A DNA stretch of 64,000 bases from Phallusia mammillata (GCA_003260075.1 QLIY01000054.1:186001-250000), one strand, 5' to 3'. Counted from the first letter of the stretch, positions 22,301 to 36,135 are shown. Program-made: numbers and translations. Notes: generated by a model not told the origin, from the sequence alone.

Positions 22301-25300
22301 TACAGAGCGGTTGTGAATCTTCCTGTGCTGACGACAATTTGAAGGGAGCTGCGTCAATCGGAAGTTGCGGTGTCAGCAAATCTTATAAAAACATCAGAGA
22401 AGAAATTAAAGCAGAAATTATCCCTGGCAACGTCAAACCCGACACGCCTTGTCCCAACATAACTTACGTCAATGGCGAGAATCACAACCGGCAATCGTTG
22501 AGTAATACAGCGCAGGATAGACATCGTACTCTGGCGCAAAAAGAGCAAGCAGGTTGTACTTCAGAGCACACCCCTGTTGACAAGGCGCAAAAATGCTCAA
22601 ACGCGACCACAGGATCTGATCAGAGCAGGAACGAAGGGCAAATGGAGGTCACAGAAAGGCTTAATGGACAATACCATGACAGTAAACGCCCTGGAAGAGA
22701 TTTCTTTCGCTGTGCGCTTCGCGATAACTTGTGTTCTGAGTTTAACAGCGGCGCAGAGAATGGGGGAAAAGACCACACAGGGTTGAATGGAGAAAGTTCG
22801 CCGAGCCGAGATGACAGCGATTTGCACACGATTGTAAAATCGGGCAGGCGATCTCTTCAGCATGTTGTAAATAAAAGTTCACCCCGCACCTCAAAAGGCG
22901 GCAATGGAATGAGCGACTTTGCGAATAAAGTAAGGGTGCTTCAAGGAGAAAATGTCGAGAATGGCGCTTCAAAGCATGTTCAGGAAGAACCACAACGTCA
23001 AGGTGATATCAAAAATCCTCCAAGTGTGCATGTTATGCCGAATTCCGACAAGGAGAATTCACTTACGAGAGCGAAAAACAATGACTCAGCAATTAAGAAA
23101 GTTGACGTTGCTGATTGTAATGTCGCTGTTTTCAAGGAAACTGAAAGTGTCGTTCCCACCAAAGAATTTTCCCCAACAGAAATCTGTACACCGAATGTCC
23201 AAACAGACCTTAATTTGCCTACCTCTAATGGAAATCCGGTTGTCGAACGTCATTTGGAGACAGATTTTGGCTTTGAAACCAACGCTGTTAACACGTTACT
23301 TGATAACCCCGGTACCAAATTCGTTGAGAGCAAGAGCGTGGTGCAAAAAAGCCATTTCGGAAAAGAAACTTTCGCTGATAGTCAGGTTTTTCCGCACACC
23401 GCTGAAGAGCACAATCCCGTGGCAAGCGACGAGAAAGTTTGTGTCCAGTCAGTCAACGAAAAAGCAGTTTTGAATGACCCGGCTGTCAATGGCAATAACA
23501 CAAAATATCCAGTCCGCAATAAATCTAACTTATCAGCCAACGACGTGGCTTTGAACAAGGACTCAATTGCCAACGATTTGCTGCAGACAAACGGCGAACG
23601 GTCGGGCTACGAAGACGTTGACACCAATGACATACCTCACAAGGGTCAGGCTTATTCTGTGACCTTGCTCACTGACGAGAACGGCATCATGGGAAAAGAA
23701 GACAAGGTTTCAGGAGAAATTGCGACCACTAGTGAGATTACATGCCCGTCTGACGTCAGCAATGATGAAATCGAACTAAAAGTTTTGTCACATAAAGCCG
23801 GAAACCCCATACAAAACACAGATAACGTCATCAGTGGTGTTGAGAAGGTGATTTCCCGATTGCATGCATCAAGATCGTTTTTCAGGCGTGTTGTCCAATC
23901 ACAAGCGTTGGTTTCTGTCACGTGACAACGTTTTGCACTTTGACCCACTTGCCCTGTTGCATGAGCTGCACCATTTTGCAAGAGGTTGTGACGCCAATTT
24001 TGCATTGATCCTCTGAAACTGACTGTTGGAAATGTGGTGTTTATGGGTATAATGGTAGCATCTGTGGGTAGTTAAAGACTAAAAGGTGATGTTCCTGGAA
24101 AAAATGTAAAACTTTACTTAAAAGTACATGTCTTTGTGGTAACGCTAAACCCGTTAAAACATTGGGGGGGGGGTAATGGTAGCATTTCTGGGTAGTTAAA
24201 GACTAAAATGTCGTGTTCCTGAAACAAAAAAATGTAAAACTTCACTTAAAAGTACATGTCTTTGTGGTAACGCTAAACCCGTTAAAACATTCTGATCTTC
24301 GAGAGCACCGCTTTGCCCGAACACTTAATAAGGGAGCGTTTTAGTAAGGCACTTCTGCAACCGATTTTCGCCGGGCGCAGGCGTTACCAAACCACACGCA
24401 ATGAAACTTTGGGCCTATAACCTTCAACGTTCTATGTCGAGAACCGGTACTGGTAAGCGTGGTAAAGACGATACATTGATCTTATGGTGATAAATTGCCC
24501 TCACACTAATGAGATAGAGATGCTTGCTATGTACATACACGGCTTTGTACGATGATAACCTGTCAATGGGTAAACTTTCATTCTAAAAGTAGTCCTGGCG
24601 GCTTCAGAAGTTTTTTTAAATATAAAATTCGCTTAGGTTTTACCCCTAATGCGTAGCCCACCATACAATGTTAGATAACATTATCAAGCAATGTGTTGGA
24701 ACTACATGCACTATTTTATACGGAACATTTAGGTCTCCAAATCCACTAACTTTCTTTTGTGACCGCACAGGACTGTTGCTAGTTTTGAGAAAAATTTTGC
24801 CATACAATATACCACTGTGTTTTTCATGTTGCAACATTTTGACATCCTCTGACACATGTGGTTTCACCATGGGCCAATGTCATTACCAGGTTTACTAAAG
24901 ATCAAACCTTTCATTTGCGCTTTTCTTATGTTGTGCGGTTAGTACAATCACGAACTACCTTTCGATTTTGTGAGCGCTTGCCATCAAACTGCAATTAACT
25001 CGCCAATCGTGTGTGCAGGTGAAATACTCGATTGCTTGTCGGGCAGTAAACAGTTACACAGGAACAGGAGTGGCGCTCCATCGCTATACACACGCCAATC
25101 GCCGGTATCAAGTACACGACCGCAAAATGGTTAATCGCTTGTGTAAAAAATCCCGTTTTTAAATGCTATGAGACATTGGCAGATGAGATAATGAAATCTT
25201 AACTAAAAGTTGTGTTTGAAAGTTTCAATTCCATTTAAGGGCACTTTGAAGGTTGTTGCATGTTTTTGACAAATTAAGTATGTAATAAATCTTATGTCTC

Positions 25301-28300
25301 AAATAACAGATGTGCATTACAGCAAACAGGTTTTCATGCTCTTACTGCTGTATTGGTTGGTGTCCAGTGTTTCTATGTTGTCAAAATGTTTTGGAAACAC
25401 GTGTACCTTCGCAAATCGGCCAAACTTATTTCCAGTGGCGCTGACAGTGTCAATCAGTATGAGTAACTACGGGGGGGGGGCATTGGTTGGTGTCCAGTGT
25501 TTCTATGTTGTCAACATGTTTTGGAAACACGTGTACCTTCGCAAATCGGCCGAACTTATTTCCAGTGGCGCTGACAGTGTCAATCAGTATGAGTAACTAC
25601 TTAAAATCGCACATGACTTGAAATTTCACGCGGATTTACTGGTTCGTGTCACATTTTGATCGCTTGTTAAGTGTACAACTCGGTATACCGGCTCCACCGC
25701 TTCCTATAAGCATTACATGGAACGTTGTGTGTTACATGGCGCTGATCGGCGTTTAATCACCGTGAAAAATCGATGTCTTGGTCTGTTAACCTTTGACCTC
25801 ATACATTAATCGTCCGTTAGATCGACGTTTGCAAAAATACAGTACTCGGTCTTCGTTGCAATGCTCATTAATTTCCAACTTATTTAAGCCTGGACACAGA
25901 CAAACCCAAAATAATATATTATTTTTTTGTATGGTCCATTCGGTTCTATGGCATCACCGATGCCTTTTTACATCACTGCGAGCAACGCATACAGTGCTAA
26001 TTTATTTACAAAGTTCCCTTAGTTTTTTTCTCAAATTTATTTTTTCACATTTTATTTCTTTGTTTGACTTTTCCGCTGCAACAGACTTGAAGCCTTAACA
26101 TCTGTTGAACGGTTTAAGTGTGTGGCATTGTCCAATAAACCGCATGATTTGCCCACGGTTGTGATTGTAACCGTTTCACGTTTTGTGTTTTCACTTGAAA
26201 CTACGACACCTGTTTTGCGATTTCTCAAAAAATATCTGTTTTTAACTTTTGTTTTCTCCGTTTCAGGTTGAAAACACGGAAAACCCTCAAGAATCATCAG
26301 TGAATCAGTCCGAATCATGTACAAAAGAAATTCGTAAGTTCGTGTGAATCAATAAAATATCATCAATAATATGTTTTTTGGCAACACTTATCTTACGCAA
26401 AACACTTAATTTGCAAGTAACACTAAAATTAGCGCAAATTTCGTCACACTTACTTTCTATAGTGTTGTGCGCGTTGTTATGGTGACTCACGCTTCTTAAC
26501 GCATATTCTGCTGTGATAAGGATTTTCTCCTGTGTAGGCAAATGCGCAAAGGTACATTTGACATTTTTTATAACGCACGCTGTGACCACTTCAGGAAGAG
26601 TTGGAAGAATTTTTGACACGGCACAAATTTAATCGCGTAGTGACAACGGAACTTCGGTGCTGAAATGACGGTTTAGCCGCTCTTGTGCAAATAAATTACC
26701 TTAGGGTTAAACCACAAATAAAACATGCATTATATAACTCGACCTTTTGGCCTTCCCGTGTGCATGAGACCTGCGCTGTAGGAAATAAATAACTTACAGT
26801 TTTCTGATGTTCCTTCCGTGGGCGGAGAAGTTTTGCGTTAAGTTTACATGTCATGTTTCAACGTGTTTGATATTTTGCCTTATTCCACCCCCAAGCTCAC
26901 CTGTCACATCAAAACAAACAACGAAATTAGAGCCTCTTTTGCGCTGCCCTATCGTGTAAATAGAACCTTTTATAAAGTCTGTTGATAGTTTTCACTTCCG
27001 TATTAATTTCCTTTACCAGCAAACACTTTGTTTTTAAACTACCTTGTTATAAGCAGCCAATCAACTAAAACTACCAGTAAGCGAAAATATTTGATTGGTT
27101 ATTATGTGCCTTGCAACGTCAATGCATAATTTTATTGTTAATGTTTTCTTTTGTAAATTGAATGATTTTTTTACCCCACATTATCCTTTGGAAAAATTAC
27201 AGCTGAAAATGCAAATTCCCTTCACTAATGTGTTTTAAATCGAAGGAGGCACGAGTTTTTACTCGGAGCGCTTTTGACCGCGAGTTTAGATGAAGCAAAG
27301 TTACTTGAACATTACGTGACTGTCGATTATTGTTTCATAAACACAGATGCCGTTCGTAAAGTGACATGGAAGGGTGAAGCAGACAGGGTAGAAGTAACTG
27401 GCTCCTGGGTGGATTGGGACAAACTCATCCCTCTTCAACTCGTTGACCCGTAAGTTTAAAGTTGATTCGCAAATCTTTATGATTACAATCATTCATTAGC
27501 GACTGGGACAGTTTTTAAGACATATATTGACTGTTTAATGATGACAATTATTATTTTTACTGTATTTGTAACTTTTTTTACACACGCAGAATATTTCAGA
27601 GTGAAAAACACTAAATTAGTCTCTGTATTTTACTGTTTTACATGACTGCAAACAAAAAATGTAAAACATTAACCAATCGTTTTCGTGACTCATGGGTAGC
27701 TGATGTGGCCCTTCATATTACTAATGAGCATTTGCCGAAAACGTTTGAACAGCATAACGTCTATTAGGGCCGTTGTTTTCATCATTAAACTTATGAACAG
27801 ATCCGTATCCGTATATAGTGTTCCAAATTAACTACTTTAATTTGAAGATGTTTAAACACGTTTTGTATTTCTAAACCATGCGTTTGCAAATTGGACGACC
27901 CTAAGCCTGGTATTACGATTAAAACGGCGCAGCAAGGTTGTATTCACCTGATATAAGCATGTTCTGCAAAGTTCTTAATGTTCAAAAATAAACGTATAAA
28001 GCGCTTAGTCGTCAAAAACTAAAAGTTTTGATGTGAAATTTGCCAATTGTTGAATCGCTGCTGTTTTGTTTGAATAACAATGATTATTATCATGTATTAA
28101 GAACAAACATTTATGAGGTATGTGAAGCAAAAGTAGGGACCACTGGCTTAACCATTGCCTTACGTGCTTTTGACGTTTGCCGATTTTCATCAGGTTCTCA
28201 CCGTTACTTGAACAACTTTATTGGGGGGGGGGGTAAAAGTAGGGACCACTGGCTTAACCATTTTGCCGATTTTCATCAGGTTCTCACCGTTACTTGAACA

Positions 28301-31300
28301 ACTTTATTGTATTTTTGCGGTCCTAACTTTCTGGGACTTTCATGTTTATGCGAACTTGCATCTACTTACTCGTTTCAAGATGTTTATCACTAATAGCTAC
28401 CGCTCAAACGCCCAGTATTTTGAAATACACTTGCCATATTGGGTGTCATTTTCGTATCCCTTTCCCAATTGTGGTTCCTTATCTGAAATACATTTACACC
28501 CCTCCCTTCACGACGTCGCTAATATAGAAACTTGAAGTGCTGATAAACTTGTTTTCCCCATTACTCTTCAGTTTAAATGTATTTGTTTAATACTTATGTG
28601 GGTTAAGGGTTATGTGCGCCACGATATAAATTTTGTTTGTGTCAGGCACGAACGTGCTAGAACCCACAAAAACGTATTTTGTCTCCCTAAAATTAACAGT
28701 ATGTCTGGTATATTACATGTTACTGGTTGTTTAGGCGCAAAAAAAACTACTTCTTCGTACGGATAAAGTTTTAATTAGACTATTTATTACTATTTGATTA
28801 AAAAGACGTAAATGCGCCAAAAGGTATTACAACAACAATAAATTAGCCTTGGGACACTATATACGGATATGCTCATAAGTTTAATGATGAAAAGAGCGGC
28901 CCAAACCATGTCGCTTTTACGTCTATTTTGGCCGTGATTTTCATCATTAAATACATTCGCTGTGCATTAAATATGAGTAAATTATTTGACGTGATTGAAA
29001 AATACCGTTATGATTTCCGTAACGTTCAAACCGCTTTTCCATGCATTTTTTGTCTGTATATAAGAACCATAATATATTGTGTGCCAAGTATACATGCAAA
29101 TTGAACGAGCGAGTATTTCCAATTCACAGGGAGGAGAACATATGGCAAAGTGATATTCCCCTAAGTTCGAGTAATGACGATCACAGCGTTGAAATGAAAT
29201 TTGTCGTCGATTCAGAGTGGCTCACATCAGCAGACATGGTAAGCAGGTCTTGCACGCGTATATTTCGTGGTTTGTACATCACCTCATCTCAAACCGCGGT
29301 ACCTTTCTCCTTAGCCGTTCTCGCGCCTGTTGCTGGTTTAGAGGTTATTTTGAAGGCCGTTTGTTTGGCGTACGACCTGTGAACGGAATTTGTACGATGT
29401 CCGTTCGGGACTGGAACTGTTATCATCTCACGTTTTCACGCTTAAACCCATTTAAGGGGTGTGTTTTCGTATTCACGTCTGTGTGATTGATAGGACTGCT
29501 CACTTATTTATAGAACGGTCGCACTTATTCGCGAACGGTTGATATCATCGCAAGGACAATTTTCTATCCGAAAATATTAGGTGTGTTTTTTCCAGAACCT
29601 CTTGTGTTTATGCGTTCCCCTTATGGCTCCGTTAAAGTGCATGCACTTTTCTACGCCCTTTTGAATTCAATTTTCAGAAAGTTCAGTTTTTGTCCCGCTC
29701 TACAACCAAGTTTTGGCATAAACTATTCAAAGAAAATGGTTAAACTTAATTCACAGTTTTGTATAATCTGAGCAAAAAAATCAGAACCAGTATATTGGTG
29801 TAAAACATAACGACGCAATAGCACTTGTCGAAACGTCGTCATGTTTTACACAAATTGATTTTTTGCTCAATTTGGTTAAAGTTTCCCGGGTATTAGATAT
29901 TGTCCTGTCGGTCATCTGTTTCGCTTGTCGCCATAGCAACAGCGGTTACTCCCAGAGGTTTCTACAAGTTTATCATGCGCACCACAGTTCTATGTTACCA
30001 TAATAGAGGATATGTATTATTTCTGGCTGCGGTGACAAACGAACTTGTTTCTTGAAGTTTTTGTGTTTGGTGGTTTGGGGTCTTAGGAATGAATTGAGTT
30101 TGATCCCGACATAGTTGTGAGAGTTTAACTTCTGTGGCTGAATTGACAGGAATAAAAACGTGCGATTCCCAAAGTGAAATATGTTTAAAGTACCAATACT
30201 AACTGTGTATGCGACTTATTAATATGATAAAAATTACATAGAAACACTACACATAGACTTTTGAAACGTAATTTAATCACAAACATAACTGCCAAAGAAC
30301 TGGTGTGTATAGAATACAGGTTGTGCACTATATACACAAGTTCTTCGGCAGTTATATTTATGATTAATTAAAAATTCCAATTTTTCCTGTTGTTAGCAAG
30401 AAAAAAAGATGTCATGTCAAAATATTCAAACAACGTTTATATTATCCTTAAAATTTAAGTCATAAAAAATCGGTCACATTCCTAACGCGGTGGGCCATGA
30501 AACAAACGAACAAGTTAAAATATCAAAACATTATTTTCTTATTATCCGCGATAAAATGAAGTCAATCGCACTGGGTGGAAAAACAAAACCGCCAAGATGA
30601 AGAACTTTTTTCGGCATCTTCACCAGTTTATTTCCATCGCAAAGGATTTTATCGTCTGACCCGTTAAACTTTTGGGAGTTTTCCCGCAAATTTCGGAGAC
30701 TTGGTGATTTTGTGGCGTTTAAACACATTGCCGTGCTACCACCTGTCAAACACTGTATAGTTTAAACAACCTAGAATTTTGTTGCCTCTATTCCGAGCAT
30801 CGAACATAGCTGTCCGGGTTTGTGGAGAAACGACTTTTTCGGTAATTGCAAGTTTCCCTTGCAGCATAAACCCGTGGAATGTGTCTTCAGGCTTGTTGCA
30901 ATGCGCCTAGAAATCTGGAATTTAATCTTTTGTCAGATTAGGTGAATTTTTACCGACATTTTTGCGCTAAAAACAAAACTGAAGCTTTTAAGGGAGTTAT
31001 ATAACAACTTGAGCGATTATGGTCCGAACTTATTTTAAGATTTTAATGACAATTATTTCCAATATATAAGCTATTGCTGCCAGGCATAGTATCAAGTTTG
31101 AAGAGCTCTTCTGGCAAATGTGATTTTATTCCGACGTTTTTCGACGTCTTATACAGGTCGTCTTCATCAGGGTAAATAACACTTATTTCCAAGTTGTACT
31201 CAATGAATATTATGCATTTCACGGTTTCATAAATTATGTCGCTTATCAAATGAAACCATCAAAACTATACTTCCCAAAATATAGCATTAGTAAGAAACTG

Positions 31301-33264
31301 ATTTTTCTAGTTAGCCACAAAACAGTACTCTGTAAATTTATGCACCGAATCCAAATATTTTGCAATTTATTGACACATCCAGGTTTTTTTTAAGGTTTGG
31401 TTTGGGTGACCGCTAAGTAGTTTTAAGAGACCGCAAGTGTTTCATTTAAATACCAAAAAATAGCCATATTTGCTTAAACGAATTATTTAGGCTATTAGGC
31501 TACTGGCAAAAAAACACTGCACATCTACAAACTTTATCTGGGGCTCCTGTTAAATTAAAAAGTTGCATAAACTTTTTTTATAATTTACGCCACCCAAATT
31601 GCCACCAAAACCGCCAGTTGAGGCGATACCTTGAATTCGGAATTCTAAAAGGTCTCAAAAACCTTGTCAAAATATCGTTTTGAATGTCACTTCACTATAC
31701 GAGGCGTGAACAAGGAAAATCCATCAAACTGTTGTCAGCCCACTGTAATTAGCTTGTGCGACAACAGCGATGATCTTTTAAATGCAATTTTACCAAGTTT
31801 ATCAAGGTGCCAACTTGGGTAACTGGAAATATCAAATAAACATGCAATATATGTGGTTAGTTTTATTAGGTCCTCCTAAAAGTGTTATGTAATCATTCGT
31901 TCAAACACCAAAACCGAATTTAAGAAAAAAAATCACATTTTTACGCTTTGTACATTTATAACCCGGGTTGCAAGTTGTTAAATTTGTACCTTCTATTAAC
32001 TTTATAGAGCCTTACGGGTAATTGTATTTTTGTACCGACTGATTGTTATTTACCCTGATGAAGGCAGCCTGTATGGGACGTCGAAACGTCGGTACAAAAA
32101 TATAATTGCCAGTAGAGCTTTATAAACTTGATTTTATGCCTGGCAGCAACAGCTTATATATTATTCCTCATATGCATGCAATAGAGCAGATGTCGTTCTT
32201 GCAAAACTTCTTATTTCCAAAATGTTGTAGATTTTGTTTTGTGACAAACAGATTGTAAAATGTTATAATAATCTCCTTTCCGCAAATGTCGTGCAAATTG
32301 TGAGTGGCTATCACAGTTCTGTTATTTTGCGCATCAAAGATAATTTTCCGATTCGTCAGCAGACAGACGCAGGTGTGCATTATACGAGTGTATATCAGCC
32401 CTTGATGACTATTGACTATCCTCGATATAATTATCCCCACACTTTTATCCCCCAGTATAAGGGGGGGGGGACCCTTGATGACTATCCTCGATATAATTAT
32501 CCCCACACTTTTATCCCCCAGTATAAACAGTAATTTAAATGTCGACTAAGTTGAATGATGATGATGATTCTAACATTCCTAATTAGTTTTACTACGTGGG
32601 ATGGCATGATTTAATTGCTGACAAAATTTTGTGTCAACTCGCATATTTGCAACCTTTCAATCAAACTTACTCATGCTTAGGGGGTGTTGTAACATATCAT
32701 AGATAAGAATACCCGTGCCAAATTTTCCGCAACTTGAAAAACTTGTTGCCATTTGGTAACTGAAATGCCAAACAATCGCCTCCGGGAAAAAAATAACATG
32801 TGTCCACAAATTTGACATTGTCTACATAACATAGACTTAGCCACATTGGTCTGGTAATTAGGCTTGAATCTTGTTTCTAGCTTGGTTAATTTTGTGGTTG
32901 TATTTAATGTTTCTCTGACATTGCTTTTTATTTTTAAATTTATTTTGCCTTGTGGTCAGATTTAAGTGAGTTAAATATAATTAAGGGCATAATGATTGTA
33001 CCAAAGTTATTGGCTTCTATTTCTATTATTAATGTATGCATTTTTTTTACTTGTATCTTCTATTAATATTTTGATTCTATTTGCAGTTATAAGGATATTT
33101 TCTTTGTAAACTTTTCACACAAAAAATCGTTTTACACGTGATTAAGATTGTTTTATTTTTTCTAGAATATATACGATTTATTCCAAACCATTGTTTTTCA
33201 GGCGACTGTAACAAACGGTGTTGGAACGATGAACAACGTCATCTACCTAGACAGAGAAGAATAA
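19364..33264 (+). CDS. Myristoylation-type protein with long disordered region and C-terminal CBM48 glycogen-binding module
   Basis: Nine exons: 19364-19483 (exon from 19347), 20454-20534, 21052-21103, 22085-23847, 25019-25129, 26267-26333, 27347-27449, 29130-29238, 33202-33264 (TAA). Phases 0,0,1,0,0,1,2,0 agree and total 2469 nt, 822 residues. The N-terminus begins MGSLIS, fitting the Gly2/Ser6 N-myristoylation pattern, then a short hydrophobic helix. Exon 4 (residues 85-672) is Asn/Ser/Asp/Lys-rich, repeat-poor and probably disordered. Residues ~735-822 match the AMPK-beta type CBM48 fold: TGSWVDWDKLIPL, IWQSDIPL, MKFVVDSEWL and a final GTMNNVI. The glycogen-contact residues of AMPK beta appear kept (W755, K789, W796, N814). 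Expected role: tethering a membrane or partner to glycogen. The donor after 23847 (GTGATT) is the weakest border; without it the frame runs to a stop at 23925. No kinase or phosphatase domain is visible. STBD1 is a functional analogue, but it uses CBM20. Confidence 0.8.
29770..29868. mobile_element. Short hairpin element
   Basis: Outer arms GAGCAAAAAAATCA / TGATTTTTTGCTC and inner arms TGTAAAACATAACGACG / CGTCGTCATGTTTTACA are inverted around a short loop. It resembles a MITE with an 18-nt centre. No target duplication was identified. Confidence 0.55.
29927..29940 (+). promoter_or_regulatory. RFX X-box motif in the last intron of the CBM48 gene
   Basis: GTCGCCATAGCAAC fits RYYNYY-N2-RRNRAC. 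It is a single intronic site; one chance match per window of this size is possible. Confidence 0.25.
30267..30370. mobile_element. Foldback MITE, short relative of 53963-54129
   Basis: Arms GTAATTTAATCACAAACATA..CCAAAGAACTGG and the inverted ACACAAGTTCTTCGGCAGTT..TATGATTAATTA pair over about 40 bp. The centre is shorter than in the other copy. It lies in the last intron of the CBM48 gene. Confidence 0.7.
31063..31192 (-). mobile_element. Foldback/Penelope-like remnant with hammerhead-like core, copy A
   Basis: Read on the minus strand it carries CTGATGA (31170-31164), a short GACG..CGTC stem, then GAAAAACGTC, and continues into GCCAGAAGAGCTC and CCTGGCAGCAATAGC. It is one of four copies here and lies in the last intron of the CBM48 gene. 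Confidence 0.5.
31383..31505. repeat. Dispersed repeat, copy 2
   Basis: It matches 10167-10290 with small insertions (a repeated GGCTATTA near its end). With 21 kb between the copies this is a true interspersed repeat, not an assembly overlap. Confidence 0.6.
31999..32164 (+). mobile_element. Foldback/Penelope-like remnant with hammerhead-like core, copy B
   Basis: Inverted arms 31999-32040 and about 32089-32130 (TTGTACCGAC / GTCGGTACAA) enclose CTGATGA at 32055-32061, a stem-forming segment and GAAACGTC. The conserved family end CCTGGCAGCAACAGCTTATA closes the copy. Confidence 0.55.
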
Positions 33265-33309
33265 ACCACAACTGTTACGTCACACTTACCTTTATATGTT
33301 TTCTGTGTA

Positions 33310-33315
33310 AATAAA
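33310..33315 (+). terminator. Poly(A) signal of the CBM48 gene
   Basis: AATAAA lies 46 nt after the TAA stop at 33262-33264, in AT-rich sequence and on the same strand. This is a plausible cleavage/polyadenylation signal and suggests a short 3' UTR. Confidence 0.55.
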
Positions 33316-35557
33316 TAGCATGAGCAATAACAACAATTTAACTTCATCATTTTTGCAAGTTAGCAAAATTGAAGACACCAAAAGTATTTTTTCTTCCATC
33401 ATGTAGTAAGTATTTTTCTTCCCTACACAAGGTAGCCTAACTATAATCTGCTGTTGCGTAGAATACAACAAATTAATTGAGGTTTTTTTCTTGCATGCAC
33501 GGATTGGATGAAAAAAAAAACGTTTTGAACGAAGAATGTGAACAAGTCCTCCAAAATTTCAAGAACGTTTTCTCCTCATCTTGCAGTGCAGAAATCGAGT
33601 GGAAAAAATTGATATTATTTTTTTGCTTTCAACTTCACTGATCGTATTTTTTTTGCGGTGCAAAATATGTTCGAACGCCGAGAAAGATTGGGCTGAAAAC
33701 TTATGCACATGCTACCAAAGTTGGGTTGTTTTACATAGGCTACCCATTGAAAACAACAACTGCAAAACCACCATTTTTTATTATTTCAGGTTAAAAATTA
33801 TCGCTTGTTATTAGATAGGCTACTTGTACACATAAATATGTTGTCAAGTAGTTGTATTTCGGATTTACATCATCAGACACTGTTTCACTTAAGCGATTTG
33901 CTTGTTGCGCTATCTCCCGATCGTGCGGTCGGTGCGAAGCAAACCTACCGCCTGCAAATTAAGTGGAGTTTCGTGTTCGAGTGATACACCGGTATCAAAT
34001 ATGCATCGCAAGAGCTGGCCCGTGCTAGGCTCTACTATTTATCTTTGAGGGTTGACCATTTATCTTTTCTTGATCCAGCTTCAAATCGCTATTTTTGTTT
34101 TCTCAGAATTGGACGGTAGGTAGGTATATATTTACTAACTGCAATGACCCTGTGGGGGGGGGGGCATTTATCTTTTCTTGATCCAGCTGCAAATCGCTAT
34201 TTTTGTTTTCTCAGAATTGGACGGTAGGTAGGTCTATATTCACTAACTGCAATGACCCTGTAAATCAGGGTTGGTTACATTTTTACAAAACCCAAACCTT
34301 CATTGCGGCACGGTTATGTAGTTAACCTCAGCTACAGAAACTGTGGCGAGTAGGCGACAAAAAAAAACGCGTTGCATTATTTTTAAATAGCGCTCTGAAC
34401 AAACAGTAAGGAACGCATAAAAATCATAGTAGCACAATGAAAAGAGACAAAGCCGACTCTCATTGTGGTACCATGAAACACTGTATTTACACGATCTTCA
34501 CGGCTAAAATTAGGCGGTCGTGTACCGCATCTGATTTTAAAAATGGCGGCTGAATTTTTGCTTATTTAGCTTCTGTTTTTGAGAAAGGTTTCGTTGTCTT
34601 ACATTTCTTGCAGACAGAAACAAAATTAACCAACTTACTATTTCTCCTTTTCTTTATCGACGGCTGACGTAAGTTTTGGATATGTGTGGTTTTGTTGTGA
34701 AACGGAGCATAGGCTACTCACTTTTCTTGCTACAAAATATAAAATTAGCCCAAACTTTTTTTTTTATGTAGGCTAACATCTTTAAATTTCAGAAGGGACT
34801 TCAATCGCATGACGTCAAACCATCGATAATTAGCCTACCCTAAAAATTCAAAATAACGTTTTTCCTATCAGAACATAGATCGCGGGGGGGGGGATGTAGG
34901 CTAACATCTTTAAGTTTCAGAGGGGACTTGAATCGCATGACGTCAAACCATCGATAATTACCCTAAAAATTCAAAATAACGTTTTTCCTATCAGAACATA
35001 GATCGCAAGACGAGAAACTAAATTTGCTTTGAAGCAGGGGAAACGAAAATATTATGATCGGAATTTTATATTCCGTGCCCTGAGGGCTTCCAATAAAGTT
35101 CACCGTATTTGCCAATTTTCCCGACTGTTTGTCCTAAAAGGTGTTAAACCTGAAACGACTTTTCCAGTATCGTGACTTTCACAGACCGATGTTTGTTACT
35201 GTGTCACTCAAATTGATATCTGGCAAGTTTATCTTGTAACTAAATGTTAAAATCCCAAGTAAAAAGATCATAAATACAAGGAATTCGAAATGCGTTGGCG
35301 TCGTGGGTTAAAGCTGTCACTTCTGGGTTTAAATATAAACTCTGTCATTTGCTTTATCCGTTAATAGACTTGTGCAGGTGTGTGTGAACAACGTTGGGCG
35401 ACAATCGCATAGCAACATTGCATAACTTCTATAATTAGCAACTAATGCCACCTGAAAGTTGCCCCATAATTTGCAGCGCACGGCGTAAAACCAACAAAAA
35501 CGTTTTGCAATTTCCTGGCCGGCTTGCAACGTTGAATTTTCCGACGCACCGGTCTTG

Positions 35558-35558
<1 letters not shown>

Positions 35559-35607
<49 letters not shown>
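35559..35607. other. 49-base G run, probable gap placeholder
   Basis: No flanking overlap was seen, so the two sides may not be true neighbours. It is intergenic between the CBM48 gene and EGF copy 1. Confidence 0.7.
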
Positions 35608-35608
<1 letters not shown>

Positions 35609-36048
35609 ATGTGAAGAAACCTGACAAACTTAGTTTGTATAGTCTATAGTTGGTTGTGTTATCTCCAACGTGTCCTGTGGGCGCCTGCCTGTTAAATAAT
35701 ACGACTCGGTGTTTCGTAAAGTCTGCCAGAATTGTTCGACCGATTATAAGACGAGCCACGTTTATGCAAATTAGATGTCAACAAGGCCTGGCCGTAATAG
35801 TTTCGCAGCTCTGAGTCGGCCAAGACACATGATTCGCAAATGGTGTTCGCGAGTTTTAAGACCTTGACGCTCACAAATATTTTTAACTTTGTACTGATTG
35901 CGTTGAATCCGCCAATAGTTACAATGCGACAAAAAAGTCTAAAAACTCCACAAATTTAGTGAACGTTGGGCTTGAATTAATCAAACGTTTTAGCCAAAAT
36001 ACCAACCTCATTATTGGATCATATAGGCTACCTTATGTAGATCATATT

Positions 36049-36135
36049 AAGTTAAGTTTATTTCGCCGGGCAAAATCGTAGCAGCACTTCGGCTAAAATA
36101 TTCACCAAGCCGGAAATAGCTGCGCAACGTTCAGA
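36049..36135. repeat. Diverged dispersed repeat
   Basis: GTTAAGTT..ATTTCGC and GGAAATAGCTGCGCAACGTT resemble 61498-61585 (GGAAATAGCTACGCAATGTT). Probably remnants of one interspersed element. Confidence 0.35.

Larger units (their letters stand above)
29239..33201 (+). other. Large last intron of the CBM48 gene, transposon-rich
   Basis: It separates the exon ending at residue 802 from the final 20 codons. It contains five repeat copies (29770, 30267, 31063, 31383, 31999), one gap junction and one X-box match. No exon-like frame was supported. Confidence 0.6.
8815..35006. other. Gap junctions with duplicated flanks, 8.8-35 kb
   Basis: An n at 8975 separates 8815-8974 from its near-identical copy 8976-9135. 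G runs follow at 10150-10160, 17048-17057, 17362-17372, 24164-24173, 25471-25480, 28223-28233, 32461-32470, 34154-34164 and 34884-34893. Each has a 55-120 bp left flank copied directly to its right (for example 24049-24163/24174-24291 and 34769-34883/34894-35006). All lie in introns or intergenic DNA. Confidence 0.8.

Noticed and set aside
22354-24005. Several minus-strand and alternate-frame open frames over 22.3-24.0 kb
   Set aside because: They mirror the long coding exon 22085-23847 and show no domain or splice support.
35442-35759. Proline-rich frame on the minus strand
   Set aside because: The proline tract is only the translated G-run gap at 35559-35607.
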